From: CALFUK01 sp964450495
Lineage (GTDB): Bacteria > Bacteroidota > Bacteroidia > Chitinophagales > Saprospiraceae
DNA length: 64,000 nt
Assembly: GCA_964450495.1 (NCBI GenBank)
Contig: CAYVFU010000002.1
Span: 52,203-116,202 of the forward strand
Direction of reading: 5' to 3'
In this document: positions 7,695 to 17,588 of the stretch, piece after piece
Layout: each line of letters starts with the position of its first letter
How positions within the stretch are numbered: position 1 is the stretch's first letter
Position numbers and translations under genes: made by a program
The notes under the pieces: model-generated
Told to the model about the DNA's origin: nothing
The model's database searches: none
What the model saw: the letters and a program-made list of their open reading frames with translations, nothing else

Positions 7695-10055
7695 ATGAAG
7701 TACATTTTAGGTGCAATTCTTTTTCTTTTAAGTTTTAGCAGCTATTCGCAAGGTGCTCTCTACAACATTACAGGTACATTAACTGAAGCAAATTCTGATC
7801 AAGCAATTGAGTATGCAACAGTTGTCGCAAAAGACTTAGCTACTAATGACATCATTGGGGGTACCACAACTGAAATTGGTGGTAAATTTGAATTAGCCGT
7901 AAATAAATCTAATGTATTTTTAGAGATAAGCTTTATTGGATACACTACATTGATTATAGATGATATTGCTTTTGAAAAACAACATGCATTTTTAGGTAAT
8001 CTCACTTTAGAAACAGATGCGTTTGCATTAGAAGAAGTAACTGTTAGTGCAGCTAAGTCTACGACAGAATTCAAATTAGATAAGCGTGTGTTTAATGTCG
8101 GTGCAGATCTAAGTTCTGCTGGAGGTAGTGCCTTAGAAGTGCTTAGTAATGTTCCATCAGTCAATGTAAACATTGAAGGTCAAATTTCGCTTCGCGGTTC
8201 CTCGGGTGTTCAAGTGCTTATCAATGGCAAACCGTCTATACTCGCCGATGAAGGTGGTAATGCACTTGGAACGATTACCTCAGACATGATCGATAAAATT
8301 GAAGTTATTACTAACCCTTCTGCCAAATACGAAGCAGAAGGTACAGCTGGTATAATAAACATTGTGTTAAAGAAAAATGAGAAGAAAGGACTCAATGGCT
8401 CCATATCTGTCAATTCAGGCATTCCACATAATCACAGTGTCGGACTAAGCTTAAACAGACGAACAGAAAAATTCAATTTATTTACTCAGTTGGGTGTAGG
8501 CTACAGGGAAATTCCAACAGATTTGGAGTTTATCAGTGAAGACAAAACAAACAACACTAGTCTTACTTCAACAGGAGAAGAATTCAGAAATGAGTTATTT
8601 TATAATCTGAATTTAGGGACTGATTATTACATCAATCCACAGAATGTGATTACCTTATCTGGAAGTTTTGCCTATGAAATAGAAGACCAACCTTCAATAA
8701 CAAATTTTCAATTTTTTGAAAACGGTTCTTTGACACGTGAGTGGTTTAGGGATGAAGTCACCGAAGCTACAAATCCAAAGCTCCAATACGAATTACAGTA
8801 CAAAAGAGATTTTACCGATCACAAGGATCACCAATTGTTATTTAGTGCTATTGGTCGATTCTTTGGTAAAGAACAATCTTCAGTCTTCAATAATACTTTT
8901 ACTTCAGGAGTAAGTAATTTAAGTCCACAAGAAACCGAGACTGCCTTTGAGGAAGGCAAATACACATTCAACCTAGATTATACAAAACCGATTAATCAGG
9001 CAGTGTCTATAGAGGCGGGAGCGCAGTATTTAACTAACGATGTCAGCAATGATTTTGAAGTAAGAGATTTAATCAATGGTGAGTTTGTCACGAATGCTGG
9101 TTTGACCAATTTATTTGAGTATGGTCAAAAAGTATTTGGTATCTATGGGACAGCTGCCTACGAAGGAAGTGTTTGGGGTATAAAAGGGGGACTCAGGGTT
9201 GAAAATACTGACATCTCTACCTTATTGGTGAATACAAATGAAGCCAATAGTCAGAATTTTACTGATTTATTTCCATCAGTACACAGTTCTTATAAGTTGA
9301 CAGAAGCGATATCTTTTCAAGCTGGTTATTCTAGACGAATATATAGACCGCGATTATGGGATCTTAATCCATTCTTCAACATAAGAAATAACTTTAATTT
9401 CAGGGCGGGGAATCCAGATCTACAACCAGAGTACACTGACAGTTATGAGGTCGGAAGTATATTTATTTTTGACCAAGTTTCCCTAAATGTAAATGGTTAT
9501 TACAGACTAACTACTGATAAAATTGAACGGATTTCGCTTTTTGAAGACAATGTCACTGTATCTAGACCTGAGAACATAGGCATCAACAAAGCAGCTGGAC
9601 TAGAAACAAATTTCAAATACACAGTAAGTAAAAGCATCACATTGAATGGTGATTTTAATTATAATATTTTTCAACGAGAAGGTGTTTTCAGTGATCAAGT
9701 ATTTGATTTCTCTGCAGACCAATGGACAGGAGAATTGACAATAAAATCAAAAATCAGCAAATCATTCGATGTAGAAATATCTGGACAACACGAATCAAGA
9801 ATACAAACAGTCCAAGGTATTCGATCTGCGAATACATTTGCAAATGTAGGACTTCGGTATAAAATACTCGATGGCAAGGGTGTATTCAATTTTAGCATTA
9901 GAGATCTATTTGCCTCAAGAATAGATAAGTTAACCATAGATAATGAAGATTTCTTCTTGTATTCAGAAAGACAGAGAGGAAGGTTTGTAACCTTAGGATT
10001 TAGCTATGGATTTGGCAAAGGTGAAGCAATGCAATTCTCCGGCAGAAGAAGATAA
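7695..10055 (+). CDS. Outer-membrane beta-barrel protein, TonB-receptor-like (CarboxypepD_reg + plug)
   Basis: The ATG at 7695 is preferred over an upstream in-frame TTG because it opens a clean signal peptide (MKYILGAILFLLSFSSYSQ). About 786 residues: a CarboxypepD_reg-like domain (about 22-105, GTLTEANSDQAIEYATVVAKD through LEEVTVSA), a plug domain (SLRGSSGVQVLINGKPS, DKIEVITNPSAKYEAEGTAGIINIVLKK) and a large C-terminal barrel of the outer membrane protein beta-barrel family, ending in LGFSYGFGKG. No SusD partner is nearby. The substrate is unknown and direct TonB coupling is not certain for this family. The TPR histidine kinase gene follows after 175 bases. Confidence 0.85.
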   Translation: MKYILGAILFLLSFSSYSQGALYNITGTLTEANSDQAIEYATVVAKDLATNDIIGGTTTEIGGKFELAVNKSNVFLEISFIGYTTLIIDDIAFEKQHAFLGNLTLETDAFALEEVTVSAAKSTTEFKLDKRVFNVGADLSSAGGSALEVLSNVPSVNVNIEGQISLRGSSGVQVLINGKPSILADEGGNALGTITSDMIDKIEVITNPSAKYEAEGTAGIINIVLKKNEKKGLNGSISVNSGIPHNHSVGLSLNRRTEKFNLFTQLGVGYREIPTDLEFISEDKTNNTSLTSTGEEFRNELFYNLNLGTDYYINPQNVITLSGSFAYEIEDQPSITNFQFFENGSLTREWFRDEVTEATNPKLQYELQYKRDFTDHKDHQLLFSAIGRFFGKEQSSVFNNTFTSGVSNLSPQETETAFEEGKYTFNLDYTKPINQAVSIEAGAQYLTNDVSNDFEVRDLINGEFVTNAGLTNLFEYGQKVFGIYGTAAYEGSVWGIKGGLRVENTDISTLLVNTNEANSQNFTDLFPSVHSSYKLTEAISFQAGYSRRIYRPRLWDLNPFFNIRNNFNFRAGNPDLQPEYTDSYEVGSIFIFDQVSLNVNGYYRLTTDKIERISLFEDNVTVSRPENIGINKAAGLETNFKYTVSKSITLNGDFNYNIFQREGVFSDQVFDFSADQWTGELTIKSKISKSFDVEISGQHESRIQTVQGIRSANTFANVGLRYKILDGKGVFNFSIRDLFASRIDKLTIDNEDFFLYSERQRGRFVTLGFSYGFGKGEAMQFSGRRR

Positions 10056-10083
10056 AAAACAGCCAAAAGTCTTAAAAAATACA

Positions 10084-10091
10084 TAAATTTG
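10084..10091 (+). promoter_or_regulatory. Candidate -7 box upstream of the TPR kinase
   Basis: TAAATTTG matches TAnnTTTG and lies in the 175-base intergenic region, about 140 bases before the ATG at 10231. No TTG stands at the expected -33 spacing, so this is a weak call that would imply a long leader. Confidence 0.25.
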
Positions 10092-10230
10092 TACTCAACA
10101 CCTATCTTCTGCACATAATTATTTTTTTTCATTTTCGAGACTGAAAATAGCTGCAAAGCGGCTCTTTCAACTCCGAACCATTCTACAAAAAAATACACAT
10201 TCGTATTTACATACAGTAAATTGATGTCAT

Positions 10231-12540
10231 ATGGCACCATTGATTAAGTATATACTCTTACTTGTTTGTTTTCTTCAGTGTAATTTCTCCTATACCCAAA
10301 ATGAGGAAATTGATAGTTTTCGTCAATCACTATCGAAGGCAAAAACAGATTTGGAGCGTACATCCATAATGGGGAAATTGATAAGTCGTTTGATCAATAC
10401 TGACCTTGCGGAAGCAAAGACATATGCTGAAGATGCTCTCGAACTCTCACTTAAAATTGGTGATAAGGAAAATGAAGCTATAGCATTAAATAATATGGGC
10501 CTTGTTCTGTACGAAGGAAAAGATAGAAAAAGCTCCATTCTTTATTATGAAAAAGGTGAAAAATTGGCAAGTGAACTGAGGGATGGAGAATTACAGTCCA
10601 GAATTTTAATGAATATTGCAAAGTATCATAGATATGAAGCTAAAGACTCCACAAAAACAGTTGATACATTCCTTAAAAGTGCAGAGGTAAGTAAAACTGT
10701 CGATTTCCATTGGGGAACTGGTCGCTCTTATGCGAAAATAGCTTCATTCTACACTAAGTCCAATCAAATAGATCTATGTGAAAAATACTTAAAACTTGCT
10801 AGTACCTATTATTTAAAAACAGAGGGTGGGGCTAAAACTGTAGCTCATTATTATAATGAAGTTGGCGATAAAATATGGCACACCAACCCGAGAAAATCAA
10901 TAGATTTCTATTTGGAAGGCAGAAAATACGCCAATACACCAAATTTGATGACCAGTCTTGCCAAAGTATATAGTTTTATTGGCGAGGATCAAAAAGCATT
11001 GGCTTTTTTGGAAGAAGCTATTCCTTATTTTCGAGAAGATATCTATGGACAAAGAATGCTTGGAATGGCAGTTGCACAGTTGGCTGAAGTACACATAAAA
11101 CTAGACAATTTTGATTCTGCCGAAAAAGCATGTGATGAAGGAATTGAACTTTTAGCTAATTTAGGTAGATCTAATCAAAGAGCAAACCCTTCATATTTTA
11201 GAATAAAAGGAATCATTGCTCAAAAAGAGGGAGACAATGAAAGTGCACTCAATTATTACACGAAGGCTTTAGACGAAGCAATTAGAATAAAATATAGTCT
11301 CGAAAGAGATAAGGCAAGACTTGCAATAGGGAATTTGTTAAAAGTCAAAGAGCCTACACGAGCAAGAGAGTTTTGTGAAACAACATATCGCTCGGCTAAG
11401 AGGAATAATTTCACAACACTAGAAGCTGATGCTTGCAATTGTCTTTTCAATGTTTATAAAAATGAGAATTCCTATGAGTCCGCACTGTTCTATCATGAAC
11501 AACAAATATCACTCAATGAATCTTTAGCAGCCTTAAAGGTTAAACATGCACTTGAAGTAAATTCCAAAATAGCAGAAAAGGATAAACAAATAGCAGAGCA
11601 ACAACATCAAAAAGACATTCAAAATATTTATATCAAATCCTTATTATTTACTTCACTCTTAGGTATTCTATTAATCGGATTTCTTACGGTAAGCTATCGA
11701 AGAATCCAAAAACAAAATGAAGAGATAAATCAGAAAACGAGTGAATTAAAACAATTAAACGAAAGCCTTGGACAATCAAACAAAGAACTTGAAAGATTTG
11801 CACACGTGGCTTCTCATGATCTTAAAAGCCCACTAAGAAATATTATAAGCTTTACCGAATTACTTCGTAGGAATTTAAATGGTGATAAAAAACCTATCGT
11901 TAATGAATCTCTCAGGTTTATTGAAGATAATGGCAAGAGAATGAATCAGCTAATAGATGATGTTCTCAAATACTCCACGCACACTAACCGCGAAATCAAT
12001 AAAAATGAATTGATCGATCTTCAAGAATTAGTTATTGGCATATTTCAATTATCTCCTACTTCTCCCAATGGAAAACAGTACACTTATGAAGTTAAGAACC
12101 TTCCTGTGGTAAAATGGAATTCCTCCCAACTCTTTCTCTTGTTCAAAAATATAATTGAAAATGGATTAAAGTATAATGAATCTGAAACACCTAATATATC
12201 AATCCATGGCAAGAAATCTGAAACCATGTATTCCATTTTTATTGAAGACAATGGTATTGGAATTAAACCAGAATATTACGATAAGATATTTGTTATGTTT
12301 CAGCGCTTGCACACACAAGATATTTATGAGGGATCTGGGTTAGGCCTAGCAACATCTAAAAAAATAGTGGATGAAATGGGTGGAAACATTAGTGTCAAAA
12401 GCGAAAACAACAAAGGAACTATTTTCAAAATCGACATACCAAATCGAATCATCCATTCATCAAATAAGAAACAATCTATAAAACCTGTTTTAGAAAAAAA
12501 ACATCGTAAAAATCTCGAACATAGTCTTAACTTAGGATAA
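10231..12540 (+). CDS. TPR-containing sensor histidine kinase
   Basis: A 769-residue membrane kinase. A signal sequence (MAPLIKYILLLVCFLQCNFSYT) precedes roughly seven TPR-like helical repeats in the periplasmic sensor (about 30-440), a coiled coil, one transmembrane helix (LLFTSLLGILLIGFLTVSY, about 470-489), a second coiled coil, then a HisKA domain with FAHVASHDLKSPLRN (phosphoacceptor His529) and an HATPase domain with N-box NIIENGLKYNE, EDNGIGIKPE and GSGLGLATSKKI. There is no receiver domain and no response regulator beside it, so its partner must be elsewhere. This TPR-TM-kinase layout is common in Bacteroidota. Confidence 0.9.
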   Translation: MAPLIKYILLLVCFLQCNFSYTQNEEIDSFRQSLSKAKTDLERTSIMGKLISRLINTDLAEAKTYAEDALELSLKIGDKENEAIALNNMGLVLYEGKDRKSSILYYEKGEKLASELRDGELQSRILMNIAKYHRYEAKDSTKTVDTFLKSAEVSKTVDFHWGTGRSYAKIASFYTKSNQIDLCEKYLKLASTYYLKTEGGAKTVAHYYNEVGDKIWHTNPRKSIDFYLEGRKYANTPNLMTSLAKVYSFIGEDQKALAFLEEAIPYFREDIYGQRMLGMAVAQLAEVHIKLDNFDSAEKACDEGIELLANLGRSNQRANPSYFRIKGIIAQKEGDNESALNYYTKALDEAIRIKYSLERDKARLAIGNLLKVKEPTRAREFCETTYRSAKRNNFTTLEADACNCLFNVYKNENSYESALFYHEQQISLNESLAALKVKHALEVNSKIAEKDKQIAEQQHQKDIQNIYIKSLLFTSLLGILLIGFLTVSYRRIQKQNEEINQKTSELKQLNESLGQSNKELERFAHVASHDLKSPLRNIISFTELLRRNLNGDKKPIVNESLRFIEDNGKRMNQLIDDVLKYSTHTNREINKNELIDLQELVIGIFQLSPTSPNGKQYTYEVKNLPVVKWNSSQLFLLFKNIIENGLKYNESETPNISIHGKKSETMYSIFIEDNGIGIKPEYYDKIFVMFQRLHTQDIYEGSGLGLATSKKIVDEMGGNISVKSENNKGTIFKIDIPNRIIHSSNKKQSIKPVLEKKHRKNLEHSLNLG

Positions 12541-12558
12541 GCGTTCATTAAGAGGTTT

Positions 12559-13656
12559 ATGCAAAGAAGACTTTTTTCAAAATATTTGTCATTAACTACA
12601 ATGGCATCAACCAGTCCTATACTTGAAATCTTTTGCAAAGAAGACTTTCATAAATTTATAAAAGATATTGATGCTGTATATGACGATGCAGTTGTTATTG
12701 ATGGTATCGTTATTACACGAAATTGGAATAAGGATTCTTTTGCAGCTTTAGCTAAATCTGGATACAGTGGATTCAACGCTTCTTTAGACTCTTTCAGTTT
12801 TAACCGAGCGCTTATATCCATCATTGAATGGCACGATAGAATAGCTAAAAATCCGGATACATTTATCTTGGCGACAACAGCAGAAGATTTTATTCGTGCC
12901 AAAAAAGAAAATAAAGTGGCCGTATTGCTGGGTTTTCAGAACAGTAGAATGGTTAACAAATCGTTAGAAAATTTAGACATTTTATATGAGGCAGGAACTC
13001 GTTGGATGCAACTTACTTATAATGAAAGAAACTTATTAGGTGATGGTTGCACTGAACGGACTGATGCTGGCTTATCAGATTTTGGAATTGAAGTTGTCGA
13101 ACGAATGAATGAATTGGGAATCATCATAGACTTATCTCATTGCGGTTACCAAACAACCAATGATGGTATCAAATTCAGCAAGAGTGGTGCGATGATCAAT
13201 CATTCTATGTGTGAAGCATTACACAAAAATCATCCACGTGCCAAGACAGACGAACAGATCAGAGCGATGGCTGACAAAGGAGGTGTTCTAGGAATTATTT
13301 GTCTTGGTTACATGCTTGGTCCTAACCTAGGTACAGATACAACTATAGAAACTTATGTCGACCACATTGATCATGCTGTTAAAGTTGGTGGAATAGATCA
13401 TGTCGGACTTGCTGCAGATTATGCCGTGCAAGGTTTAAAAGCCACTGGCGCAACAAAAGAAAATTGGTACGAGCCTAGATTAACCCGATTTAAACCTAGC
13501 TACAAAGTACAATGGCCTCCTTGGGTTCCTGAGCTTGACAAACCTGACAGATACAAGACTGTCGCTAAAATTTTAGATAAGAGAGGTTACAGCACCGGAG
13601 ACATCGAAAAAATACTAGGCTTGAATTGGATACGATATTATCGTGATATTTTATAA
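12559..13656 (+). CDS. M19 (membrane dipeptidase) family protein with incomplete metal site
   Basis: A 365-residue member of the renal-dipeptidase/M19 amidohydrolase superfamily. Conserved parts are LLGFQNSRM, RWMQLTYNERNLLGDGC, GLSDFGIEVVERMNELG, IIDLSHCG, INHSMCEAL, HPRAKTDEQI and DHVGLAADY. However the opening HxD zinc motif is replaced (VIDGIVITRNW), and the bridging Glu is Gln (GFQN). The two later His ligands remain. My recollection is that a whole M19 subfamily shows this pattern, so it may be a single-metal or altered-substrate enzyme rather than a dead one. ATG at 12559 is chosen; ATG at 12601 is possible. No signal peptide is obvious. Confidence 0.82.
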   Translation: MQRRLFSKYLSLTTMASTSPILEIFCKEDFHKFIKDIDAVYDDAVVIDGIVITRNWNKDSFAALAKSGYSGFNASLDSFSFNRALISIIEWHDRIAKNPDTFILATTAEDFIRAKKENKVAVLLGFQNSRMVNKSLENLDILYEAGTRWMQLTYNERNLLGDGCTERTDAGLSDFGIEVVERMNELGIIIDLSHCGYQTTNDGIKFSKSGAMINHSMCEALHKNHPRAKTDEQIRAMADKGGVLGIICLGYMLGPNLGTDTTIETYVDHIDHAVKVGGIDHVGLAADYAVQGLKATGATKENWYEPRLTRFKPSYKVQWPPWVPELDKPDRYKTVAKILDKRGYSTGDIEKILGLNWIRYYRDIL

Positions 13657-13746
13657 AAAGAATAAACTAAGATCCTGCTATCATAAATCGATTTCCAAGC
13701 AAACATGTATATCTTAATCTACTCAACCCCTTCAAAGCGTTTACAA

Positions 13747-16700
13747 ATGAATCGAATTAATGTTTTATTCCTATTTCTCTTTGGGATTTCTGGAGTTCAA
13801 AGTCAATCAATAGACTTTTCGACTAGCAATCGATTAATATTTGGGACTTATGAAGAACGCACTGCCTCTATAGGCATAGGTGATGTGGATAACGATGGTG
13901 ACATGGATGTGGTAATCGCCAATGGCAGGCATTGGCCAGGGCAGAATCGAATTTTTTTCAATAATGGTAGTGGTAAGTTTTCTGTGTCTAAAGCTTTGGG
14001 AATAGAGAGTTCGACAAGCTATTCGACAGAATTGGCTGATTTTGATAATGATGGCGACCTTGATATTGCTGTTGGAAATGATATGGCGCCTAATAATTTA
14101 TTTATCAATGATGGCGAAGGTAATTTTACAAAAACTGGCACTTTTGGCGAACGCTATGCTCCAACAAGAAATATAATTGTTGCTGATATTGATGACGATG
14201 GAGATAGTGATATTTTGATTACTAACAGAGGCAGAGAAAACGAAATCTGTCTTAATGATGGCAATGGTAATTTTACCGAGTCACTGGGGTTTGGCACTAA
14301 AGACGATTCTACTATAGATGTTGAAGTAGCCGATATGGACAACGACGGAGACAATGACTTGGTCTTAGCTAATAGAGATAAACAACAAAATTATGTGTAC
14401 CTGAATAATGGGAATACACACTTTTCAAAGAAAATCCCTTACGGCAATGGTGTAGATAATACAAGGTCTGTTGCGATATCTGATTTTGACAATGATGGTT
14501 TTTGGGATATAGCTGTAGCAAATGTAGGAGAGTCAAATAAGATTTACTTTGGCGACCAAGAACTAGCTTTTTCCAGATCAGTTGAGTTTGAATCATTTGC
14601 TGGTGAATCATCTTCCATAACAGTTGCTGATTTTAATTTAGATGGCAACGATGATATTGCTATTGGTAATTTTAAGCAACCGAACGCTATTTTCATTAAT
14701 CAAAATGATGGATCATCTTGGGAAAAAATTCAGTTATCAAATAAAGAATCCTTTACCTATGACATCTACGCAAAGGATATTGATAACGATGGCAAACCAG
14801 ATATAGTAGAAAGTAATTCGGATGAACTTAATCGCTACTATTTTAATAAATATGAAGACCCTGCTTTAAAAAACATAGACTCAAAAGGTGATTTTCTTAT
14901 TTATCGGAGACAGTCACTAATTGGAGAAGAACGTTTCAATATCATCAACTCAACAGATTCTCTTATTGTCGAATCGCTACAAGGAGAAAATGAACGTGGC
15001 AGGATCAGTGGTGTAAAATCAGTGTTACATGTAGACAAAAAAAACTTCACTCCTAACTATTATCATTCCTATCGAATTGCTAATGGGGACACAACTAATA
15101 TTTTTAAGATGACCCGTTCAGATGAAAGTGTTTCTATTTTAGAAAAACACTTTGATGTGGTGACTAGTAATGTGGACAGAGGTTTTTTTCCATTGCACAG
15201 CAATATTCCTGCGGGTATAGAAGCGATGTTGTATCAATATTTTTTTAAACACCATGACTTATCTACTTCACTAAAAACACTTCCAAGAGGAGAGATACAC
15301 ATTTCTCATAAGGGTCAAGACCTTGTACAAATAAAAGGCAAAGACATCATGCTGGATCGTTATGTAGTCGATGGCATTAACTGGGGTGGTCGCACCGTTT
15401 GGTTAGATGAACATAAAAACTTGATAGCTTTAGTCAAGGCTAATACACAGATCAGAGAAATTATTAAAAAGGGTTACGAGGAAGCGATGCTAACATTCAT
15501 TGCAGGCAACGTCGAAGAACAAATCGCACAACTTACTTCGTATACGCACAATCAAAAAGCAAAGCAAGCTCAAATTACGGCACTTGTTGGAGGCGATGTT
15601 ATTGATGGCATTCATGACCAAACATATAAAAACCAAGTGCTATTGATTGAAAATGGACGAATCAAAGCAATGGGTAAACGAAAGGATATTACGATTCCTC
15701 CAAATGCAAAAGTGATGGATGTCTCAGGTAAAACATTGATGCCTGGACTTTGGGATATGCATGCTCATTCTAATCAAGTGCAATGGGCACCAGCCTATCT
15801 TGCTGGAGGTGTAACAACAATTAGAGACAATGGTAATGAAGTAGAATTTGCAACTGCCTTTAGAGATGCTATTGCAAATGATGGGATGTTAGGACCCGAT
15901 ATTCTATTGGCTGGTATGACAGATGGGCCTGGCAAAAAAGGCAATGGCATCATTCGAGCGACGACACCTCAAGAAGCAAGAGAAGTCGTCAACATGTATC
16001 TAAATAAAGGCTACAAACAAATAAAAATCTATAACTCCATAGAACCAGAAGTCCTGAAAATTTTAGCAGAGGAAGCACATAAAAGAGGTGTTACAGTAAC
16101 AGGTCATATACCAAATGCCGTAGGTACAATTCACGAAGCTGTATCCCTAGGAATGAATATGTTTAGTCACGACAGAGCAATAACATCTTTACTATTTCCA
16201 GAAACAAGAAAAACTGAATTTAGCGGACTGGATATTGACTATGCCAATATAGATGAAGGCAGAATTAAACATGCTACTGATTTTTTATTAAAGCACAACA
16301 TCACCTTGGATCCAACAACAAATTTAATTGCTGTTCGCACATTAGAACGCGGCACTCCTTTAGAGACAATAGAACCAAATGCAGATCGAATTGCTTACGA
16401 GTTGTGGGAAGGCAAACGCTTTCGAGCAGGCAGAAGTCCTGCTGCAGCCAAAGTGATGAAAGCCAAGTACAAAAAGTATCTAGAAATCATCGGTCATTTT
16501 TTCAGAGCTGGTGTCCCGATAGTTGCTGGCACTGATAATGCAGTACCTGTGTTCTGCTTATATCTCGAATTAGAAAATTACAACAATTGGGCAAATCTCA
16601 CACCCTATGAAACTATTCAGACAGCCACTATTATTCCTGCAAGAGCGATGGGAATGGCCGATCAAACAGGAAGTCTTGAAGTAGGTAAGGAAGCTGACAT

Positions 16701-16833
16701 TGCAATACTCGATAAAAATCCATTAGAAAATATTTCAAACATAAGAACAGTATCAGCGGTCCTCACCAATGGCAATTATTATGACTGTGATGCCTTATGG
16801 CAAGAAGCAGGATTCAAACCTCGAAAAAAATAA
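13747..16833 (+). CDS. FG-GAP/VCBS-repeat protein fused to an imidazolonepropionase-like amidohydrolase
   Basis: Start at ATG 13747 gives MNRINVLFLFLFGISGVQSQ, a signal peptide; the upstream in-frame ATG at 13705 hides it. About 1028 residues. The first ~370 hold about seven VCBS/FG-GAP repeats with calcium-binding DxDxDGDxD loops (VDNDGDMDVVIAN, FDNDGDLDIAVGN, IDDDGDSDILITN and others), probably a beta propeller. A middle ~230-residue region is not recognised. Residues ~615-1028 form a metal-dependent amidohydrolase: GLWDMHAHS (metal ligands His672 and His674), GYKQIKIY (candidate carboxylated Lys), TGHIP, FSHD and VAGTDNAVP. All expected ligands are present. The next gene starts 4 bases later and encodes a lipoprotein RidA. 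Confidence 0.88.
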   Translation: MNRINVLFLFLFGISGVQSQSIDFSTSNRLIFGTYEERTASIGIGDVDNDGDMDVVIANGRHWPGQNRIFFNNGSGKFSVSKALGIESSTSYSTELADFDNDGDLDIAVGNDMAPNNLFINDGEGNFTKTGTFGERYAPTRNIIVADIDDDGDSDILITNRGRENEICLNDGNGNFTESLGFGTKDDSTIDVEVADMDNDGDNDLVLANRDKQQNYVYLNNGNTHFSKKIPYGNGVDNTRSVAISDFDNDGFWDIAVANVGESNKIYFGDQELAFSRSVEFESFAGESSSITVADFNLDGNDDIAIGNFKQPNAIFINQNDGSSWEKIQLSNKESFTYDIYAKDIDNDGKPDIVESNSDELNRYYFNKYEDPALKNIDSKGDFLIYRRQSLIGEERFNIINSTDSLIVESLQGENERGRISGVKSVLHVDKKNFTPNYYHSYRIANGDTTNIFKMTRSDESVSILEKHFDVVTSNVDRGFFPLHSNIPAGIEAMLYQYFFKHHDLSTSLKTLPRGEIHISHKGQDLVQIKGKDIMLDRYVVDGINWGGRTVWLDEHKNLIALVKANTQIREIIKKGYEEAMLTFIAGNVEEQIAQLTSYTHNQKAKQAQITALVGGDVIDGIHDQTYKNQVLLIENGRIKAMGKRKDITIPPNAKVMDVSGKTLMPGLWDMHAHSNQVQWAPAYLAGGVTTIRDNGNEVEFATAFRDAIANDGMLGPDILLAGMTDGPGKKGNGIIRATTPQEAREVVNMYLNKGYKQIKIYNSIEPEVLKILAEEAHKRGVTVTGHIPNAVGTIHEAVSLGMNMFSHDRAITSLLFPETRKTEFSGLDIDYANIDEGRIKHATDFLLKHNITLDPTTNLIAVRTLERGTPLETIEPNADRIAYELWEGKRFRAGRSPAAAKVMKAKYKKYLEIIGHFFRAGVPIVAGTDNAVPVFCLYLELENYNNWANLTPYETIQTATIIPARAMGMADQTGSLEVGKEADIAILDKNPLENISNIRTVSAVLTNGNYYDCDALWQEAGFKPRKK

Positions 16834-16837
16834 CACT

Positions 16838-17422
16838 ATGACGAACCTAACAAAACACCTTCTATTTTTTAGTCTCCTACTTATGGCAAGTATCGCCTGT
16901 GAGCAAAAGTCAACATCAACATCTCCATCATCCTCAACATCCTCATCTTCTGAAGCTGGCTATGACCCAGAAGCAAAATTGGAAGAACTGGGCATCACCT
17001 TGCCAAGTCCACCGCAGCCGGTCGCCAACTATGTCAATGGCGTGCAGGCAGGCAATTTAATTTTTTTGGCGGGCAAAGGACCACGTTATCCTGATGGTGT
17101 AGAAATAACAGGAAAAGTTGGTACTGATGTTACTATTGAGAAAGCATATGAAGGTGCTCGCCTAACTGCCATCAATCAACTCGCTGTTTTAAAACATATG
17201 CTCGGCAATCTAAATCGAGTTAAGCGAATAGTAAAAGTCTTAGGCATGGTTAATTGCGATCCCACCTTTGTAGATCAGCCAAAAGTCATCAATGGCTTCT
17301 CAGATTTGATGGTAGAGGTGTTTGGTGAAAAAGGGAAGCATGCGCGTGCAGCTGTTGGGATGGCATCTTTGCCAAGAGGACAGTCAGTGGAGATAGAATT
17401 GGTGGTAGAAATTTATGATTAA
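16838..17422 (+). CDS. RidA (YjgF/UK114) family lipoprotein
   Basis: With ATG at 16838, 4 bases after the preceding stop, the 194-residue product begins with a lipoprotein signal (MTNLTKHLLFFSLLLMASIAC) and a Ser/Thr-rich linker (about 25-42), followed by a RidA domain: LPSPPQPVANYVNGVQAGN, LIFLAGKGP, LAVLKHMLGNLNRVKR, VLGMVNCDP, and HARAAVGMASLPRGQSVEIE with the Arg equivalent to the enamine/imine-binding Arg of RidA. RidA normally acts in the cytosol as an enamine/imine deaminase; a lipid-anchored form suggests a periplasmic or surface job tied to the amidohydrolase before it. Longer upstream starts are in frame but bury the signal sequence. Confidence 0.85.
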   Translation: MTNLTKHLLFFSLLLMASIACEQKSTSTSPSSSTSSSSEAGYDPEAKLEELGITLPSPPQPVANYVNGVQAGNLIFLAGKGPRYPDGVEITGKVGTDVTIEKAYEGARLTAINQLAVLKHMLGNLNRVKRIVKVLGMVNCDPTFVDQPKVINGFSDLMVEVFGEKGKHARAAVGMASLPRGQSVEIELVVEIYD

Positions 17423-17506
17423 GAATCAATGTTGAATCTGCTTGCTGGCAGGCGGGTGTTGAGTGATTGGTAAGCTTAGAATATAATAGGCAAGAATAAT
17501 TTAGAA

Positions 17507-17539
17507 AAGCCCACGTAGGTATTTAACCTATGTGGGCTT
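17507..17539 (-). terminator. Intrinsic terminator, minus-strand (possibly two-way)
   Basis: Arms 17507-17520 and 17526-17539 pair over 14 bases with one G-U, around a 5-base loop. On the minus strand the stem is followed directly by a T-rich stretch (TTTTCTAAATT), fitting termination of the sulfatase transcript. It lies 85 bases after ridA, so it may also stop plus-strand transcripts, but the plus side lacks an immediate T run. Confidence 0.7.
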
Positions 17540-17588
17540 CCAATGTGGAAATTAAATTTTACTTTGGAAGGATGAAAGTATTAATTGC

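Noticed and set aside
17436..17461. GC-rich stretch TGCTTGCTGGCAGGCGGG-like, reminiscent of extragenic palindromic repeats
   Set aside because: Only one incomplete copy in the window (plus a weak CCTAGGCAGG at 17589); no repeat family can be supported.
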